From positions 1-64,000 of the forward strand of contig CDRNVI010000083.1 of the NCBI GenBank assembly GCA_977017575.1: DNA of 64,000 nucleotides. The letters run 5' to 3'. This stretch comes from Paramoeba atlantica. Lineage: Eukaryota; Discosea. The position numbers and the translations under genes were made by a program. Below are positions 50,708-60,355 of the stretch, one piece after another; position 1 is the first letter of the stretch; each line of letters begins with the position of its first letter. The notes under the pieces were generated by a model. It searched no databases, had not been told where the DNA came from, and saw only the letters and a list, made by a program, of their open reading frames with translations.

Positions 50708-51952
50708 CTAACCCTCTCCCACTAACTCCTGTTCCTCCTCCCTCGTGACCCCTCCAAGGACCATTACAGATCCCTGGGGGTGGGACACAATCACGTGACC
50801 ATGCCGCTCGTGAAGAGCTGGTTTGCGGCTTTCCCCATCCAAGGGTTGTATCCCCTCGGGGTAGAATTCCCCGGTTTTTGTTAGACTTAACGGCAAACCC
50901 TCTTTAGGATACTCAAGAGGAAGAGAGTACAACCGTTGTTGTATCTCCTGCTCTGTTTCTGGAAAACAATAAGCAGGGGCGTGTCCCTCTCCTATAGTAT
51001 TTCCCACGGAGGAGACTTCCCCTGGATTCTCTTGGCCCCCCTTCGCTTTTTCTTCCCTTACCTTTTGTAGGCAATAATTTCGATAGGCGTTGACTTGGGC
51101 TCGTGCGTGGGTTTGTGCGTACATCCCCGTGTGAAGGTTTCCGGTGACACTCACCACGTGCCGGCGACGCACCTCCTGGAGTGCGAGTCTGGCACACACC
51201 CCAAAGGTATATACCACGTAGCGGACTACTTCATACTCCGCTCGACCGTAGCACGAGGGAGGGGTGAAAGAAGCATAAGAAGAAGATAAGGAAAAAGAAG
51301 AAAAAGAAAAATTTGGGCGAGAAGATGAAGAAGAAAAATGTGAAATAGAGTCGACGGCGTGACTCGGAGGTTCGTGACCCGTGTTGTAGGCGTCCTGGAG
51401 CACACACGTGAGGTCCGGGGTGCCTAAGCCAGGGAGGAAACTGGGAATACGTAGGGTAAGGATGCAACACTCGTCGGGGAGAGTGTGACGAATTGGAGAC
51501 GTAGGTGTAGCATTTGATGCTGATGGACAAGAGGTGTCTGGGATTTCCCAGGTAGGGACATTTTTGTGTTTTTTTTGATTTGAAGTCTCTTGTTGGAGGG
51601 ACAGACCTTTGCGTACGGATTCAACAATACCTGTAAATGAGACAATCGCGCTGCCCTCTACTAGGGAGGACCTTTTTCTTATGACACATGTGGGAATGTT
51701 TGAAGATATAGGTTGTTTTTTCTCGGAAGGGTAGCGATTCAGGTTATTTCGTAGCTGCAATGAACGACGGCGGGCTTCAGAGATAAAATTCAGAAGTTTT
51801 ATGTTTTCTACCTGTAGTGCGTTTCGTTTTTCCCGAAGGAATTCGGCAAGTAGTTCTTTTGATGCTTCTTTTGGCGTTCCAAGAGAGGTATAAAAACGGA
51901 ATGTAGCGTATTTGCTTGCTAGATTTTTTCTCGGTAACACGATGGCTTTCAT
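50708..51952 (-). CDS. SSB/OB-fold-like protein, probably mitochondrial
   Basis: 414 residues from the ATG at 51,952. The N-terminus MKAIVLPRKNLASKYATFRFYTS resembles a mitochondrial presequence. OB-fold strands of single-strand-binding type are suggested by IVSFTGIVESVRKG (like NKVTLIGRV), ILTLRIP, and VVRYVVYTFGVCARLALQEVRRRHVVSVTGNLHT. The last fits the conserved hVVVFGKLAE..kKGdrVyVeGrL pattern. Long Ser-rich inserts separate the strands, as in kinetoplastid editing-complex OB-fold proteins. The tail again has VIVSHPQGSVMVLGG. It may be an organellar SSB or an editing/mitoribosome OB protein; the family is not settled. Confidence 0.6.
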   Translation of the reverse strand: MKAIVLPRKNLASKYATFRFYTSLGTPKEASKELLAEFLREKRNALQVENIKLLNFISEARRRSLQLRNNLNRYPSEKKQPISSNIPTCVIRKRSSLVEGSAIVSFTGIVESVRKGLSLQQETSNQKKHKNVPTWEIPDTSCPSASNATPTSPIRHTLPDECCILTLRIPSFLPGLGTPDLTCVLQDAYNTGHEPPSHAVDSISHFSSSSSRPNFSFSSFSLSSSYASFTPPSCYGRAEYEVVRYVVYTFGVCARLALQEVRRRHVVSVTGNLHTGMYAQTHARAQVNAYRNYCLQKVREEKAKGGQENPGEVSSVGNTIGEGHAPAYCFPETEQEIQQRLYSLPLEYPKEGLPLSLTKTGEFYPEGIQPLDGESRKPALHERHGHVIVSHPQGSVMVLGGVTREEEQELVGEG

Positions 51953-52436
51953 GAAAAATAGGAGATATGGTAAAATATGATGCTAGAGGACGACGTGATA
52001 ATTGATACTCTTTCCTTGATGAACAGTTGTCGTCACCCATCTGAGAGTCACGAAAATAAGAATGACCATCTCAAGAATGACAAATTATTGTGTCAACGTT
52101 CAACTCAAAAAGAGCGTTGAAAATGAGAATGGATTAAAAAAAGAAGTTTGTTATTGTGTTATTAACGTTTTTTAGCGCATTCCCCTGAGATTAGCGCAAT
52201 ACCTCTGCATGAGGTATTCGACATACACTGTAACTATGATCTTTTATTGAGGGAGACACGGTGCGTACTAAATCGCCTACTAAGGTTACTTTGAAAGTAC
52301 AGGTCTTTTTCACTACTCCGTATACTAATCTCCGTATTGCATCAAAAAGTCGAGTACAGTACGCAGTTTTTAGAACCCGTTTAATAAAAAAGTGACTCGG
52401 AACGAGGCTCGGAAGTGCACAAGCGTGGAAAAAATT
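51953..52436. other. Intergenic region up to the Merlin-type element
   Basis: Moderately AT-rich; no gene, repeat or RNA is supported. It ends with AAAAAATT (52,429-52,436), the left target duplication of the adjoining transposon. Confidence 0.4.
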
Positions 52437-53661
52437 GGTGAAACTGAAGCAAAATTCGGTTTTTTTCAGCTTTTGTCTATCAAATTCTCTGATTGTAGAA
52501 AATACTTCTCCAGAGATCGTATTCATATTTTCTTGAGTTTTTCGCTATTCTTTTCGCCATTTCCAGTTACTTGGTCTATCTTTCCATGCCTTGCACGGGG
52601 TGTGTTGGGTTTTCTTGTCGGCGAAAGCTGACAATAAGTAAGATTGCAACTTGGACTGAAAAGCAGTGTGTGGAGTGGCTACAAGATCATAAGTTGGTGG
52701 CACAAAAGGTCATATGTTGCAAGCGAAATCACACGAGTGACCACACTATGGAAATGAATGGTGAAAAATGGAAGTGCACGAAGTCTTGCAAAGGGATATA
52801 TGAGAAGACGGGTCCACTGTTGCCGGGCAGGGCGCAGCGAAGCGCTAAACAAACACTGAAGTACATTGTACTTTACGTTCGGGGGAATAAACATGAGGTG
52901 TCTGTTGCAGAGACGGAGCTCAGTGAGAAAACAATTATATCGCTACGTCAGTGGATTGATTCCATCATGGCAACTTGTCATTTGCGTCGACGCGCCCGAC
53001 AAAGAGGGAGCGTCCACTCGATGCAGGGTGATGAAACTTTTTTCTCGGTTCGGAAACGTCACCGAGGTAGTCACGGTTCGAGGCGCGTGCGCGCAGAAGG
53101 TACGCAAGTAGCCCAAACGGTTGCGGTGACGACTCGAAACAACAAGTTATCCGAAATTTTAATGCAAGTAGTACCAGATCGCACTGCTGGTTCTCTTGTC
53201 CCCGGAATTACAGAACTAGCCGCAGGAGAACGTACCAGAATTTGAACAGACGGCGCTCGTCACAATGTTCGTCTCGGGCAGTACTACAAGTGGGAAAGCG
53301 TCAACCACCGTCGACAGTCGGTCACAGAGGAAGGTGTGCACACAAACACTGTGGAATGTGCGAACTCAATCGTCAAGAAGCGTTCAAAGCGTGAAGGTGG
53401 TGTGTTGGGCCGGAAAGCCGCCCGGAGAGAAGATCGGGTGCAGGCCTACGCAGAGCAGGGAAGCGGAAGTTTGAAGTGTAATGGGGGGGATGCTTTGTTG
53501 CGCGTGCTTGAAAATTTAAAAGAGCACTGCGCTTGCGTATACGTATAGTGTCCGCTTTTTAAGTCTAAAGTTGTGAGTTTAAATATTTCAACATTTTTTG
53601 AGCAATTTTTGAACGGATTTATGAAAAAAACGAAAAAAACGAATTTTGCTTCAGTTTAGCC
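52437..53661 (+). mobile_element. Merlin (IS1016-type) DNA transposon, 1,225 bp
   Basis: Terminal inverted repeats start GGTGAAACTGAAGCAAAATT (left) and GGCTAAACTGAAGCAAAATT (right, complemented), continuing CG.TTTTTTT. It is flanked by AAAAAATT on both sides (52,429-52,436 and 53,662-53,669), an 8-bp duplication as known for Merlin elements. The inner gene encodes an IS1595/IS1016-type DDE transposase with one frameshift. Closely matched ends suggest a fairly recent insertion. Confidence 0.9.
52586..53548 (+). pseudogene. Merlin transposase, one frameshift
   Basis: ATG at 52,586. The N part has C-x4-C-like and CCKRNHTSDH/CTKSCKG residues of a zinc-ribbon type, as in IS1595-family enzymes. 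GDETFFSVRKRHRG carries the first catalytic Asp. The frame shifts near 53,243, and the new frame reads TDGARHNVRLGQYYKWESVNH (second Asp) and GVHTNTVECANSIVKK, where the HTN..E block provides the catalytic Glu. All three catalytic positions are present, so a single change separates it from an intact gene. Its product would move this element and its relatives. Confidence 0.85.
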
Positions 53662-53684
53662 AAAAAATTGCGTATAAGAGGGGG

Positions 53685-53815
53685 TTAAATATTAATCTGC
53701 ATTTAAATATTAATGTGCAAACAGGTTAATATTTAAATAAAATTTAAATATTAACTTGCAATTTAAAGATTAAAGCGAATTTAAATATTAATCCGCATTT
53801 AAATATTAATCCGCA
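53685..53815. repeat. AT-rich array of ATTTAAATATTAAT palindromes
   Basis: Six or seven copies of ATTTAAATATTAAT followed by (C/T)(C/T)GC, some reversed, lie at roughly 20-bp spacing just beyond the Merlin element. The core TTTAAA/AATATT is self-complementary. No coding content. The following stretch to about 54,100 has short CAAACCCAGG repeats and nothing else recognised. Confidence 0.7.
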
Positions 53816-54109
53816 CCCCGGGTTACATAAACAAGGCGAAAAATTTCCGCAGGGGGGAAGACATTTTGAAACCACTACAATATAGAAAATTAGCAAACCC
53901 AGGCAAACCTAGGCAAACCCAGGTGATTTCAGCCCTCTAAATGATTGATAATAAATGATTGATTCTGTTCCCCGAATTTACAAACCACAACTGTTTAAGA
54001 GTTTGAGGAATATTTTTCAGCTCTTAGTATAACTTACTATGTAACTAGTATAACTAAGTTCCAGATCCATTGTTTTTATCAAAACGCGTTCCAGTGACCG
54101 GGGGAATAA

Positions 54110-54310
54110 CGAATGAACGAAAAAAAGTACACCTTTTTATGGCCAGCTGGCCACATTCTGAAATAATTGGCTAGCCGGCCACCTCCAGAAAAAATGGTTA
54201 GCTGGCTACCAAAAACACAGTTTGTATTTCGTATCAGATCAATCGGAACAGCATAAAAAAATGGCCACCTGGTCACTTTCCCACGAGGTGGCCAGCTAGC
54301 TATTTTTTTT
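54110..54310. repeat. Degenerate relatives of the GGCCAGCTGGCC satellite
   Basis: ATGGCCAGCTGGCCAC, TGGCTAGCCGGCCACC, TTAGCTGGCTACCAAAAACA, ATGGCCACCTGGTCAC and GTGGCCAGCTAGCTA follow each other at 30-60-bp spacing. The CCAAAAACACAGTTTGTATTTCG part is the complement of the satellite leader seen at 7,730 and 12,075. It looks like an old, unamplified version of the element that gave the 27-bp satellite. Confidence 0.75.
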
Positions 54311-54329
54311 AGGGGAAAATTATCGTTTT

Positions 54330-55235
54330 TTATACGTGTATATGTACTGAGGCAGGATGGTTTCCAGCGAGCGGCAGCTCGAGGTCCGGACTCACGCTAA
54401 TATGTAGAGCTGCTAACCCTGGAGGTAAAGAACCAAAGTATGGTTTGCCCGAGAACATATTTCCATTGAGTCGAATAAAAATCATTTGTTTTGGCAAATT
54501 TCGCAAATCAAGATCTCCATAAAATTCATTTTCAGAAAGATTAAGTTGCCGAAGTCCGGAAGGAAGCCGATCAAGATGAACAACACCAGAACAGTGGTTC
54601 CTTCCAACAATGAACTCAAGAAGAGTCACGGGAAGTTCTGAAAGATCAAGTGAACCGGATAATTTATTTTCAAACAAATTTACGTACTCTAGGGTGCGAG
54701 GTAGAGAAGATACAGCCAGACGGCCACGTATACCAATATTCGCTGCCAGCAAACTTTTCAATCCTTGAGGTAGTGCTGAAAAACTAGACTCTCCTCCGAT
54801 AGGATTGTGACTTATGGCTATACACTTGAGGGATAAAGGGAGAGCATCGTATTCCATCGGACCACTAAAAAGATTCCTGGAAACGTGTAGATTCTTTAAC
54901 TCGGGACCCAAGTATCTACTCTGGATATTTCCTTTCAATACATTTGAGGTAAGAATTAGAGCTTGCAGGGTTTCCGGTGTGTATTCCCAAGAAATGTTGC
55001 CACGGAGTCCTTTGTGAGACCAGTCTATCGAAATGGCTTTTTCGTGTGCATTGCATTTGACTCCAAACCAGGTACAGACGTTCTCGTAAGTAGCCCATGT
55101 GGCGTGTGGATTCGACACAGAAGCAAATTTGGAAAGATACATATGAACGGGCAAAACAGATCCGCGTACCTTTCCTCTGCGGACGACAGAAGTATCCGTA
55201 TCCGCACAGGATAAAAAAAATAGGAACAGGATCAT
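54330..55235 (-). CDS. Leucine-rich-repeat family protein 5, secreted
   Basis: ATG at 55,235, 301 residues. MILFLFFLSCADTDTS is a clear signal peptide. The cap VLPVHMYLSKFASVSNPHATWATYENVCTWFGVKCN is of the family type. About nine LRRs follow (LQALILTSNVLKGNIQ, LKNLHVSRNLFSGPMEYDALP, LEYVNLFENKLSGSLDLSEL, LRQLNLSENEFYGDLDLRNL). No C-terminal anchor is seen. A pogo-type transposon begins about 110 bp upstream of the start, so expression of this gene may depend on sequence near the transposon. Confidence 0.85.
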   Translation of the reverse strand: MILFLFFLSCADTDTSVVRRGKVRGSVLPVHMYLSKFASVSNPHATWATYENVCTWFGVKCNAHEKAISIDWSHKGLRGNISWEYTPETLQALILTSNVLKGNIQSRYLGPELKNLHVSRNLFSGPMEYDALPLSLKCIAISHNPIGGESSFSALPQGLKSLLAANIGIRGRLAVSSLPRTLEYVNLFENKLSGSLDLSELPVTLLEFIVGRNHCSGVVHLDRLPSGLRQLNLSENEFYGDLDLRNLPKQMIFIRLNGNMFSGKPYFGSLPPGLAALHISVSPDLELPLAGNHPASVHIHV

Positions 55236-55703
55236 TTTACAAGACCATTTAAAAAATATTGGGCGCAGAATCCAGGAAGATTTAACAAGATCAACCGCCG
55301 TTGCTCGCAAAAATATTTTGTTTTTTTCGACTTGTCATACGTAAAGGGGGGGATCGTTTATTGTTATCAAATTTTTCGAGCATTTTTTGCTAACAATAAT
55401 CGCATGTTACAGTGCTCGCAAAAATTAGTAAAACTTTTATTGTAAAATAATAAAAAAGTTTTACTAATTAAAAATTCACTAATTTTTGTTTTACTAATTT
55501 TTGCGCTGCCCCCAAAAAATTTGCCAACTTGATAAAATGTCTTAAATACAAGAGAGCGATGTTTCGCGTTCGAGGAGCGAAGAAAGTTTTTTAAAAATAG
55601 GAATACAACGAACAAGAAAGTCAGAGATTCAGAAAAAAATCAGGAGCGGGGAAAGTAATATGTGTCTGTAGCACAGAGTAAAAAACACCCAGAAAAAATA
55701 ATA

Positions 55704-57623
55704 TTAATAAAAATCTTGCTCATAGAAATATTGCTCACAGAAATCTTGCTCGCTTTCCGTTTCACTTTCCCCTTCAAATTCCGAACTGTCTTCATAATCG
55801 CTGCTATAGTCAATGTGATTATTGTGCATGCATTTGTATTTATCTGACTGGACCTTTCGAGGAGTTGAACGAATAGGCGTGCATATAGACGTAGCTTCAG
55901 AGAAAAATGTATTTTCTGCACTGGCGGATGTCTCAATTTCAGAAGAAGTCTTCCCGAAACCCCATAGATCTAGTTTTGCACACTTCTTTTGAGAAATAAA
56001 TAACTTCTTCTGAGCTCGACTCATGCCTTTTGTCTGTTCTTTCAGTTTGTATCCTTCCTCACGAGCTTGATTCTTTTTTTCCTTCTCAATTCTATTTGAC
56101 TCAAGCCGTTCTGAAAGACTGGGGTTGGGAGGACGACCTCGTTTCTTGCGTTGAAGAGAGACAATATGCTGAATATTTTCCTGTCGAATATCTTGGTCTT
56201 CGGGGGGTTCGATTTCATCAACGTTAACATTTACGTGCATTTCTTGTAGCTCATCTCCATGTCTGCTGACTGTTTCACGTTCGCTGTCGGTGAGCAAGGA
56301 TGCGTACGCGTCGGCTCGTGTCGGAGTACACATCTCAGTTTCATCAAAAAGAGCGGCAGTTATACCCCTAACTTTCCAAGAAGCAATGACTTGAGCACGA
56401 GTAATTTCTCGCATAGCTTTGGTAATTAGCGTGACTTTTTGCGTTCGGAGATGTGAAGCGGAAGACATAACCATTTCATGGACGGCATCTTCGACATTTT
56501 GACGGGCAAAAATGCGAGCAACATAATCATTGAAAAGTGCTCGAGCCTTGACTTTCAACCCAGATATCACAAACTGATCCGCCGGCTGAAAAACGTGAGT
56601 CATTTTAGGCGGAATTTCTACACACTTGCAGTTTTTGGAGGAAAGCGCCGGGGCAGAGTCTTTGTGTTGTGTTGCACCATCTATGATAAGGAGAGCGGGA
56701 GTGTTAACGTCTGAAAGTTTGCTCCTCTCCACATCAACAATATCAAGAAATCTTTCGAGAAATTCGGCCCAAGTGCTTGAATCCTGAAAGTGAGATCCTG
56801 TCCGAGCGCACTGTAGAACTCGATCGTTGTGTTCAATGTCGACAAACATGCGGGAGGTACCCTGAAAAATGAATTGTAGAAGATTCAAATCACCAGCAGC
56901 ATTCGTTAGCACCGTACAAGTGAAACCCCCTTTGCGATTCTGGATTGCAACACTTCTACTTTCTCCGACGTCAATTCGCTCCCAAGTCCACTTCATGTTT
57001 GAGCCTTCTGGAGAAAGACCAACGAAAAACTCGTCCGCGTTAAAAACAAGCTCTTTTCGAACACCGAAAGATTTTAGGCCACGTAGATGAGAAAAAAATA
57101 CATTAGCTGCCTGTGCAACTTCAATAGGTGTCACAGTTCGAGTTGTAGTTGCCCGTCGCACCTTAATGCCATTGCGGTGCATCCAAGAATTTGCCCAAGA
57201 AATCGAAAACTTCAACGTGCCACCGTTCAGCACTGTAGATCCCGTCTGTCGCTGTTCTCTGATACCTTTCGCAATGTTGGCTACGCGAGCTGCGTCGACG
57301 GCAACGCCAGTTCGTCGAATCAGCAAAAAAGCTTTTAACAACTGAGCTTCTTCGTCTTCCGTGAGAAGACTCTTTCGACCACTAGAACCAACGTCATCCA
57401 AACGCGCAATGCGCTTGTACTTGGTGATAGCGGCTGAACTGAGACTTCGATGAAATTTCAGCTCAAACTTTCGTCGAACATCTTCGCCCCGAAAAACACC
57501 ACGAGTGTGTTCGAATAACCAATTCTTTTGCTCATCTGTTAAGGAAGTTCCGGAGGGCGTGTTGCTAGACGAAGCACTTATCAGATTGCTGAGCAATATC
57601 ATTTCTCCGATGTCGTGCGACAT
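55704..57623 (-). CDS. pogo/CENP-B-like DDD transposase
   Basis: 639 residues from the ATG at 57,623 (MSHDIGEMILLSN). Two helix-turn-helix regions are indicated near 28-75 and 85-160 (CENP-B type). The DDE_1 catalytic core has Asp197 (FNADEFF), Asp315 (LLIIDGATQHKD) and Asp349 (FQPADQFVISGLK), the DDD triad of pogo/Tigger enzymes. An AT-hook-like KKRGRPPNP and a basic helix follow near 530. The tail is acidic, with EQDFCEQYFYEQDFY repeats. There is no stop or frameshift, so it may be functional. It would cut and paste this element into TA sites. Confidence 0.85.
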   Translation of the reverse strand: MSHDIGEMILLSNLISASSSNTPSGTSLTDEQKNWLFEHTRGVFRGEDVRRKFELKFHRSLSSAAITKYKRIARLDDVGSSGRKSLLTEDEEAQLLKAFLLIRRTGVAVDAARVANIAKGIREQRQTGSTVLNGGTLKFSISWANSWMHRNGIKVRRATTTRTVTPIEVAQAANVFFSHLRGLKSFGVRKELVFNADEFFVGLSPEGSNMKWTWERIDVGESRSVAIQNRKGGFTCTVLTNAAGDLNLLQFIFQGTSRMFVDIEHNDRVLQCARTGSHFQDSSTWAEFLERFLDIVDVERSKLSDVNTPALLIIDGATQHKDSAPALSSKNCKCVEIPPKMTHVFQPADQFVISGLKVKARALFNDYVARIFARQNVEDAVHEMVMSSASHLRTQKVTLITKAMREITRAQVIASWKVRGITAALFDETEMCTPTRADAYASLLTDSERETVSRHGDELQEMHVNVNVDEIEPPEDQDIRQENIQHIVSLQRKKRGRPPNPSLSERLESNRIEKEKKNQAREEGYKLKEQTKGMSRAQKKLFISQKKCAKLDLWGFGKTSSEIETSASAENTFFSEATSICTPIRSTPRKVQSDKYKCMHNNHIDYSSDYEDSSEFEGESETESEQDFCEQYFYEQDFY

Positions 57624-58206
57624 AGTAATCTGAAAACTTTTCGTAAAAAAAAATAGAATTCCGAAAAAAAAAAAAATGTAAGGTGTAAAACCTGAATTTT
57701 GCAAAATGTTTTACTAATTAAAAATTTACTAATTTTTGTTTTACTAATTATTGTTACACTAATAATTGTGTACACTGTAACAATAATCGAACTTTTACCC
57801 TCCAATGTCAACATTACACGAGTTGCAATGAAAGTTCGAATATTGTTAACAATGAGAAGTATTTGGGCACTCTCTGGAGGTTGCTGAAGGTCACTGGTAA
57901 TCGCCGGAGCTACTAACGACTCTCCAATGACACCTCTTTAGGGAACTACGCAGTTTTCAATTGCCATACAGTTTTATCCAAAACTGAGTTATGGGATTCG
58001 AAGTGCGATGTCGGGTGAGGTACAGTTTACTTGACTTCTCAACGTTTTATCTCTGGAGGCTGCGATCGTCGGGCGACTGAAAGTCTGTTGTTTCAATAGC
58101 ATTGTTTCGCATATCGTTAAGCGTATCATTTTCCTTATCATGAACGATATAAAACATGACCATAAGGAACAAAAAAATTCGAAAGCCACACGAAAAAACC
58201 GAAATT

Positions 58207-58330
58207 AATTCATTGCTAACAATAATCGAATGTTAACAATAATCGAATGTTAACAATAATCGAATGTTAACAATAAATGAATTAATTCATTGTTAACAAT
58301 AAACGAATGTTAACAATAAACGAGCCCCCC
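58207..58330. repeat. Subterminal TAACAATAATCGAATGT array of the pogo-type element
   Basis: Three direct copies of GTTAACAATAATCGAAT, then a palindromic ATGAATTAATTCAT, then two AACAATAAACGA copies run into the right terminal repeat. Single copies occur at the other end (55,391) and at 57,778. Such arrays commonly bind the transposase. Confidence 0.75.
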
Positions 58331-58468
58331 TTTACTTTTAATTTATTCTAATGAATTTTGTCCCGTTAATAAAAACTTCGACGGTAAGTTTTCCGCCTGT
58401 AGTATGAGAAAAATGTACAAGCAATCATGTTAACGATATGGTTTTTTTAATGCAAACATTGAATAACT

Positions 58469-59047
58469 TCATGTTACCAAGATGCTCGCTTCCCTAATTT
58501 TTGTTTCTGACCAATTAAAGCGAACAAGACTGGGAGGAAACTTTGAGCAATCAATGATTCCGCTTAGGTTTGGATTATCTCTTAAGAAGAGCCACTCCAG
58601 GGAAGGTGGCAGTGTAGCTATCTCCACGTATCCATTAAGATCGTTGGAGGACACGATTAATCGAAGCATAGAAAGGGGAAGAGAGCTAAGATCAATGGAA
58701 CTTGAAAATTTGTTGCGTGAGCAACGCAAGGATGTCAATTGTGTTGGCAAGCCAGAAAGATCAAGAGAGCCCCGAAGACTATTTTTAAATACGCTAACAA
58801 GTAGCGAGGTTCGGGGTAGATAATGCCATTGCAGAGTTCCATGAATGGGCAGTGCATTCCAGTTTATTTCCGTGACTTCATTGAGTGAGTCCGAGCAGCT
58901 GATGCCAAACCACTTACAGGCAGGGACACTGGTGTTCCAGGACGGGTGTGGATTCGTAATCCCCGAAATAAAGCGCGCGAGGTCATACTCCTGAGGAAGA
59001 GAAAGATGCGTGGATTTATGCGCCGCGTACGTTACTTGGTCGTCCAT
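58469..59047 (-). CDS. Leucine-rich-repeat family protein 6, short
   Basis: 192 residues from the ATG at 59,047. MDDQVTYAAHKSTHLSL shows no signal peptide. The cap LPQEYDLARFISGITNPHPSWNTSVPACKWFGISCSD is typical of the family, with about five LRRs (LDLSGLPTQLTSLRCSRNKF, IDLSSLPLSMLRLIVSSNDL, LPPSLEWLFLRDNPNLSGI). It is the smallest complete member; a repeat expansion or loss relative to protein 4 is likely. Confidence 0.85.
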   Translation of the reverse strand: MDDQVTYAAHKSTHLSLPQEYDLARFISGITNPHPSWNTSVPACKWFGISCSDSLNEVTEINWNALPIHGTLQWHYLPRTSLLVSVFKNSLRGSLDLSGLPTQLTSLRCSRNKFSSSIDLSSLPLSMLRLIVSSNDLNGYVEIATLPPSLEWLFLRDNPNLSGIIDCSKFPPSLVRFNWSETKIREASILVT

Positions 59048-59217
59048 AGTGACTTGATCACAAATTTTATTAGAAAACGATCGATCTTAGACATTTTGTA
59101 ATCTCTTCTCTACTTTCTTTTAAAACAAAAGAATTTTATGCGTAGAAATGCACTATTCACAAAATAGAAACACATAGAAATACATGATGTTTGCCTAAAA
59201 ATTATGTATGGCTACCT

Positions 59218-60149
59218 CTATATACCATCATCTGATGTCCGTGCCGACGCGCGGTTTCTCCCCGCCTCCTCTCGCAGCAACGCCTCCCTCTCCCTTTGCT
59301 TCCTCCGCATCGCCTCCTTTCTCTTCTCAATCTCCTCCCTCATCGCGGTCAGCCGGCTTTCCCTCTCCTCCACCTCCCTCGCCCTGCCTTGCAAAATCTC
59401 CTGCTTCCTCCTCTCCAGCTCCCGTTTCTTCCTCAGCGCAAACAGCCTCTCCTGCAGCTCCTCATCCCCGCGCCCCACGCCGTGCTCCCGTTTCCGCAGC
59501 TCGGGGGCGATCGCGCGGGCGTGTTCCCACACCACCTCCATGGCCCCGCAGCCCTCCTTATAGCGCAGCTCCTCCACCTCGTCCTCCGTCAGCTGGGAGA
59601 CCTGCTCGATGGTCCAGAGGTCGCGCTCGAGGAGACGCTTCTGGGTGTGCACGGAGCAGCTGTCGAGGAAGGCGGTGAAGGTGCCGAGCGTGACGTCATG
59701 GTGGGCCTCGAGGTGGAGCTTCCACCAGCGGCGGTCCTCGTCGGTGATGCGGCCGTAGGCCTCGGTGATGAGCGCACGCGCGGGGGTGTGGAGGAGAGGG
59801 GGGGATAAGAAAGAGGGGGGGATAAGAAAGAGGGGGGGGATAAAAAAGAGGGGGGAGATAAAAAAGAGGCGGGTCGGGAAGAGGGTAGTCCCCGGGTGCT
59901 GCGGGATAACGCTGGGGAGGGTGGAAAGGAGAAGGGAGGAGCGGGTGGGGGAGGGGACCGGAGAAAAGGAGAGGGGTGGAGGGGGGAGGGGGGAGGGAAA
60001 GGTGGGGAGGGGGTAGAGGTGGAGAAGAAACGGATGGGGGAAGGGTTTTGGGAAGGGAGAGATTTGGTTTTGGGGGTTTGGAGAAAGAGGAAGCCAGGGT
60101 GGGGTGGGGGAATGATGGCGCGAGTGAAGTAGGGGTGTAGCGATTTCAT
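59218..60149 (-). CDS. Presequence-bearing basic coiled-coil protein, split by an apparent frameshift
   Basis: The ATG at 60,149 gives MKSLHPYFTRAIIPPPHPG and later IRFFSTSTP, a convincing mitochondrial presequence. A C/T-homopolymer-rich Pro/Ser segment follows. The conserved-looking part (TPARALITEAYGRITDEDR, RWWKLHLEAHHDVTLG, LERDLWTIEQVSQLTEDE, then a long Arg/Glu helix) lies in a different frame, open from upstream and ending at 59,218. The join falls within runs of 6-8 C (about 59,790-59,870 on the complement), so a sequencing or assembly error is as likely as a real shift. Function unknown; a mitoribosomal or mitochondrial complex subunit is a guess. Confidence 0.55.
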
Positions 60150-60355
60150 TTTTACGTATGAAGAGGGTAAAAATATAGAAAAAAGATTTTGTAAAAACGT
60201 ATTTGCAAGGGTTTTACACGATTTCAACACACATAAAAAAACAGCTTCGCTATGGAATGTTTCCGACATTGGCTAGGGAGGAAGCACAGAAGAGAAAAGA
60301 CTGCGCATCTAACTAAAGCACGAAAAAATACATGGAGAAACAGGACGCCCAGAAT

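Larger units (their letters stand above)
55344..58332 (-). mobile_element. pogo/Tigger-type Tc1-mariner transposon, 2,989 bp, apparently whole
   Basis: The outer ends AAGGGGGGGATCGTTTATTG and, complemented, AAGGGGGGCTCGTTTATTG are each bordered by TA, the Tc1/mariner target. Inner copies of TAACAATAATCGAATGT (several at 58,207-58,300, one at 55,391) are subterminal. A second inverted pair CAGTG... (55,410 and 57,777, again next to TA) lies closer to the gene, with TTTTACTAATTAAAAATT arms. The two nested inverted-repeat sets could mean a transposon inside a related MITE-like frame, or one element with complex ends. The transposase frame is open. Confidence 0.8.
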
